The notes under the pieces were generated by a model that was not told the origin of the DNA, ran no database searches, and saw only the letters and a list, made by a program, of their open reading frames with translations. Source: Prolixibacteraceae bacterium (GTDB lineage Bacteria > Bacteroidota > Bacteroidia > Bacteroidales > Prolixibacteraceae). Taken from it: a DNA stretch of 64,000 bases. The translations under genes and the position numbers were made by a program. Positions 63,583 to 64,000 of the stretch are shown one piece after another (within the stretch, counting starts at the first letter, position 1; each line of letters begins with the position of its first letter). Location: assembly GCA_021740385.1 (NCBI GenBank), contig JAIOZY010000013.1:1-64000 (forward strand), given 5' to 3'.

Positions 63583-64000
63583 ATGCAGATAGATTTTTTT
63601 AAATACCAGGGGGCCGGGAATGATTTTGTTGTTATCGATAACCGCAAAATGCATTTTGACGGGTCGAATAACGAATTAATTGAATTTCTTTGCCACAGGC
63701 GTTTTGGAATTGGGGCCGATGGGTTGTTGCTACTCGAAAAAATTGAAGGGTACGATTTTAGAATGAAATATTACAACTCGGATGGGTACGAGGCCAGCAT
63801 GTGCGGTAACGGGGGGCGCTGTATTGTATCTTTTGCAAATTTCCTCGGACTGGTGGCCAAACAGGCGCGCTTTCTGGCTTCCGATGGTATTCACACCGCA
63901 TTTATCGACGATGATGGCCTGGTTGATTTACACATGACCGATGTTAAAAAAGTTGATACCGTTGCCGATGGTTACTTTTTAAATACCGGGGTGCCTCATC
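63583..64000 (+). CDS. dapF: Diaminopimelate epimerase, 5' part
   Basis: 139 codons from ATG 63583, open to the window edge. It interconverts LL- and meso-diaminopimelate for lysine and peptidoglycan synthesis. Hallmarks: [20 protein letters not shown] at the start, [31 protein letters not shown] containing the first catalytic cysteine, and LNTGVPH near the edge. The second catalytic cysteine lies beyond the window. Confidence 0.95.
   Translation, partial: MQIDFFKYQGAGNDFVVIDNRKMHFDGSNNELIEFLCHRRFGIGADGLLLLEKIEGYDFRMKYYNSDGYEASMCGNGGRCIVSFANFLGLVAKQARFLASDGIHTAFIDDDGLVDLHMTDVKKVDTVADGYFLNTGVPH

Noticed and set aside
1-64000. tRNA, rRNA, insertion sequences, prophage or attachment sites
   Set aside because: No cloverleaf, rRNA-like segment, transposase, integrase or phage structural gene was recognised by reading.

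Overview
The window looks like a chromosomal segment of a Bacteroidota bacterium with roughly 40% G+C. Evidence: Bacteroidota-type promoters (TTTG, about 19-20 nt, TAnnTTTG), SusC/SusD pairs, a hybrid two-component regulator, type IX secretion (T9SS) C-terminal sorting domains, a short primary sigma factor, and families common in this phylum (DUF4301, short secreted RHS proteins). The gene style suggests Marinilabiliales/Prolixibacteraceae, but that rank is inference.

Layout. (1) 1-6127 is an accessory block. Two near-identical secreted proteins with a transglutaminase-like Cys-His-Asp domain are each followed by a secreted partner, with small lipoproteins between and after. The block arose by duplication and carries a relic T9SS tail at the junction. 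(2) 6128-6873 is a gene graveyard: a REP-like double hairpin abutting the last 66 codons of a carB relic. (3) 6874-13635 is a TetR-led operon: outer-membrane barrel, SDR oxidoreductase, ABC ATPase, two FtsX-type permeases and a LolA-like periplasmic protein. The SDR gene is bracketed by small palindromic repeats. (4) 13721-39866 is a glucuronoxylan utilisation locus: SGNH esterase, GH10 xylanase and GH115 alpha-glucuronidase, all T9SS-exported; a divergent hybrid two-component regulator; and two SusC/SusD pairs, each preceded by a fasciclin-domain lipoprotein. (5) 40422-45092 holds a TM2 protein, a small peptide with a double-glycine leader divergent from a membrane-anchored TPR-CHAT (caspase-like) protease, and a free-standing GH31 N-terminal domain. 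(6) 45423-51264 is housekeeping: aroE, popT (DUF368), a TPR protein, DUF4301 and a TIGR01212 radical SAM protein. (7) 51623-57461 is a minus-strand secreted toxin-like island. It has a short RHS protein with an HExxH (M91-like) tail, two lipoproteins, a second RHS protein broken by a one-base frameshift, a DUF3997-like membrane protein and two transglutaminase-like secreted paralogs. (8) 57656-63380 holds a CE2-like esterase, a YdcF protein, a metallophosphoesterase-like protein, rpoD and htrA. (9) dapF runs off the right edge.

The xylan locus is the clearest functional unit. Imported xylo-oligosaccharide would be sensed by the periplasmic propeller of the hybrid regulator, which should switch on the SusCD operons and the enzymes. 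The two accessory blocks and the CHAT/peptide pair are the least described parts. Most likely to be new are the peptide-CHAT pair and the duplicated transglutaminase-like cassettes. No tRNA, rRNA, CRISPR array, intact insertion sequence or replication origin was seen.
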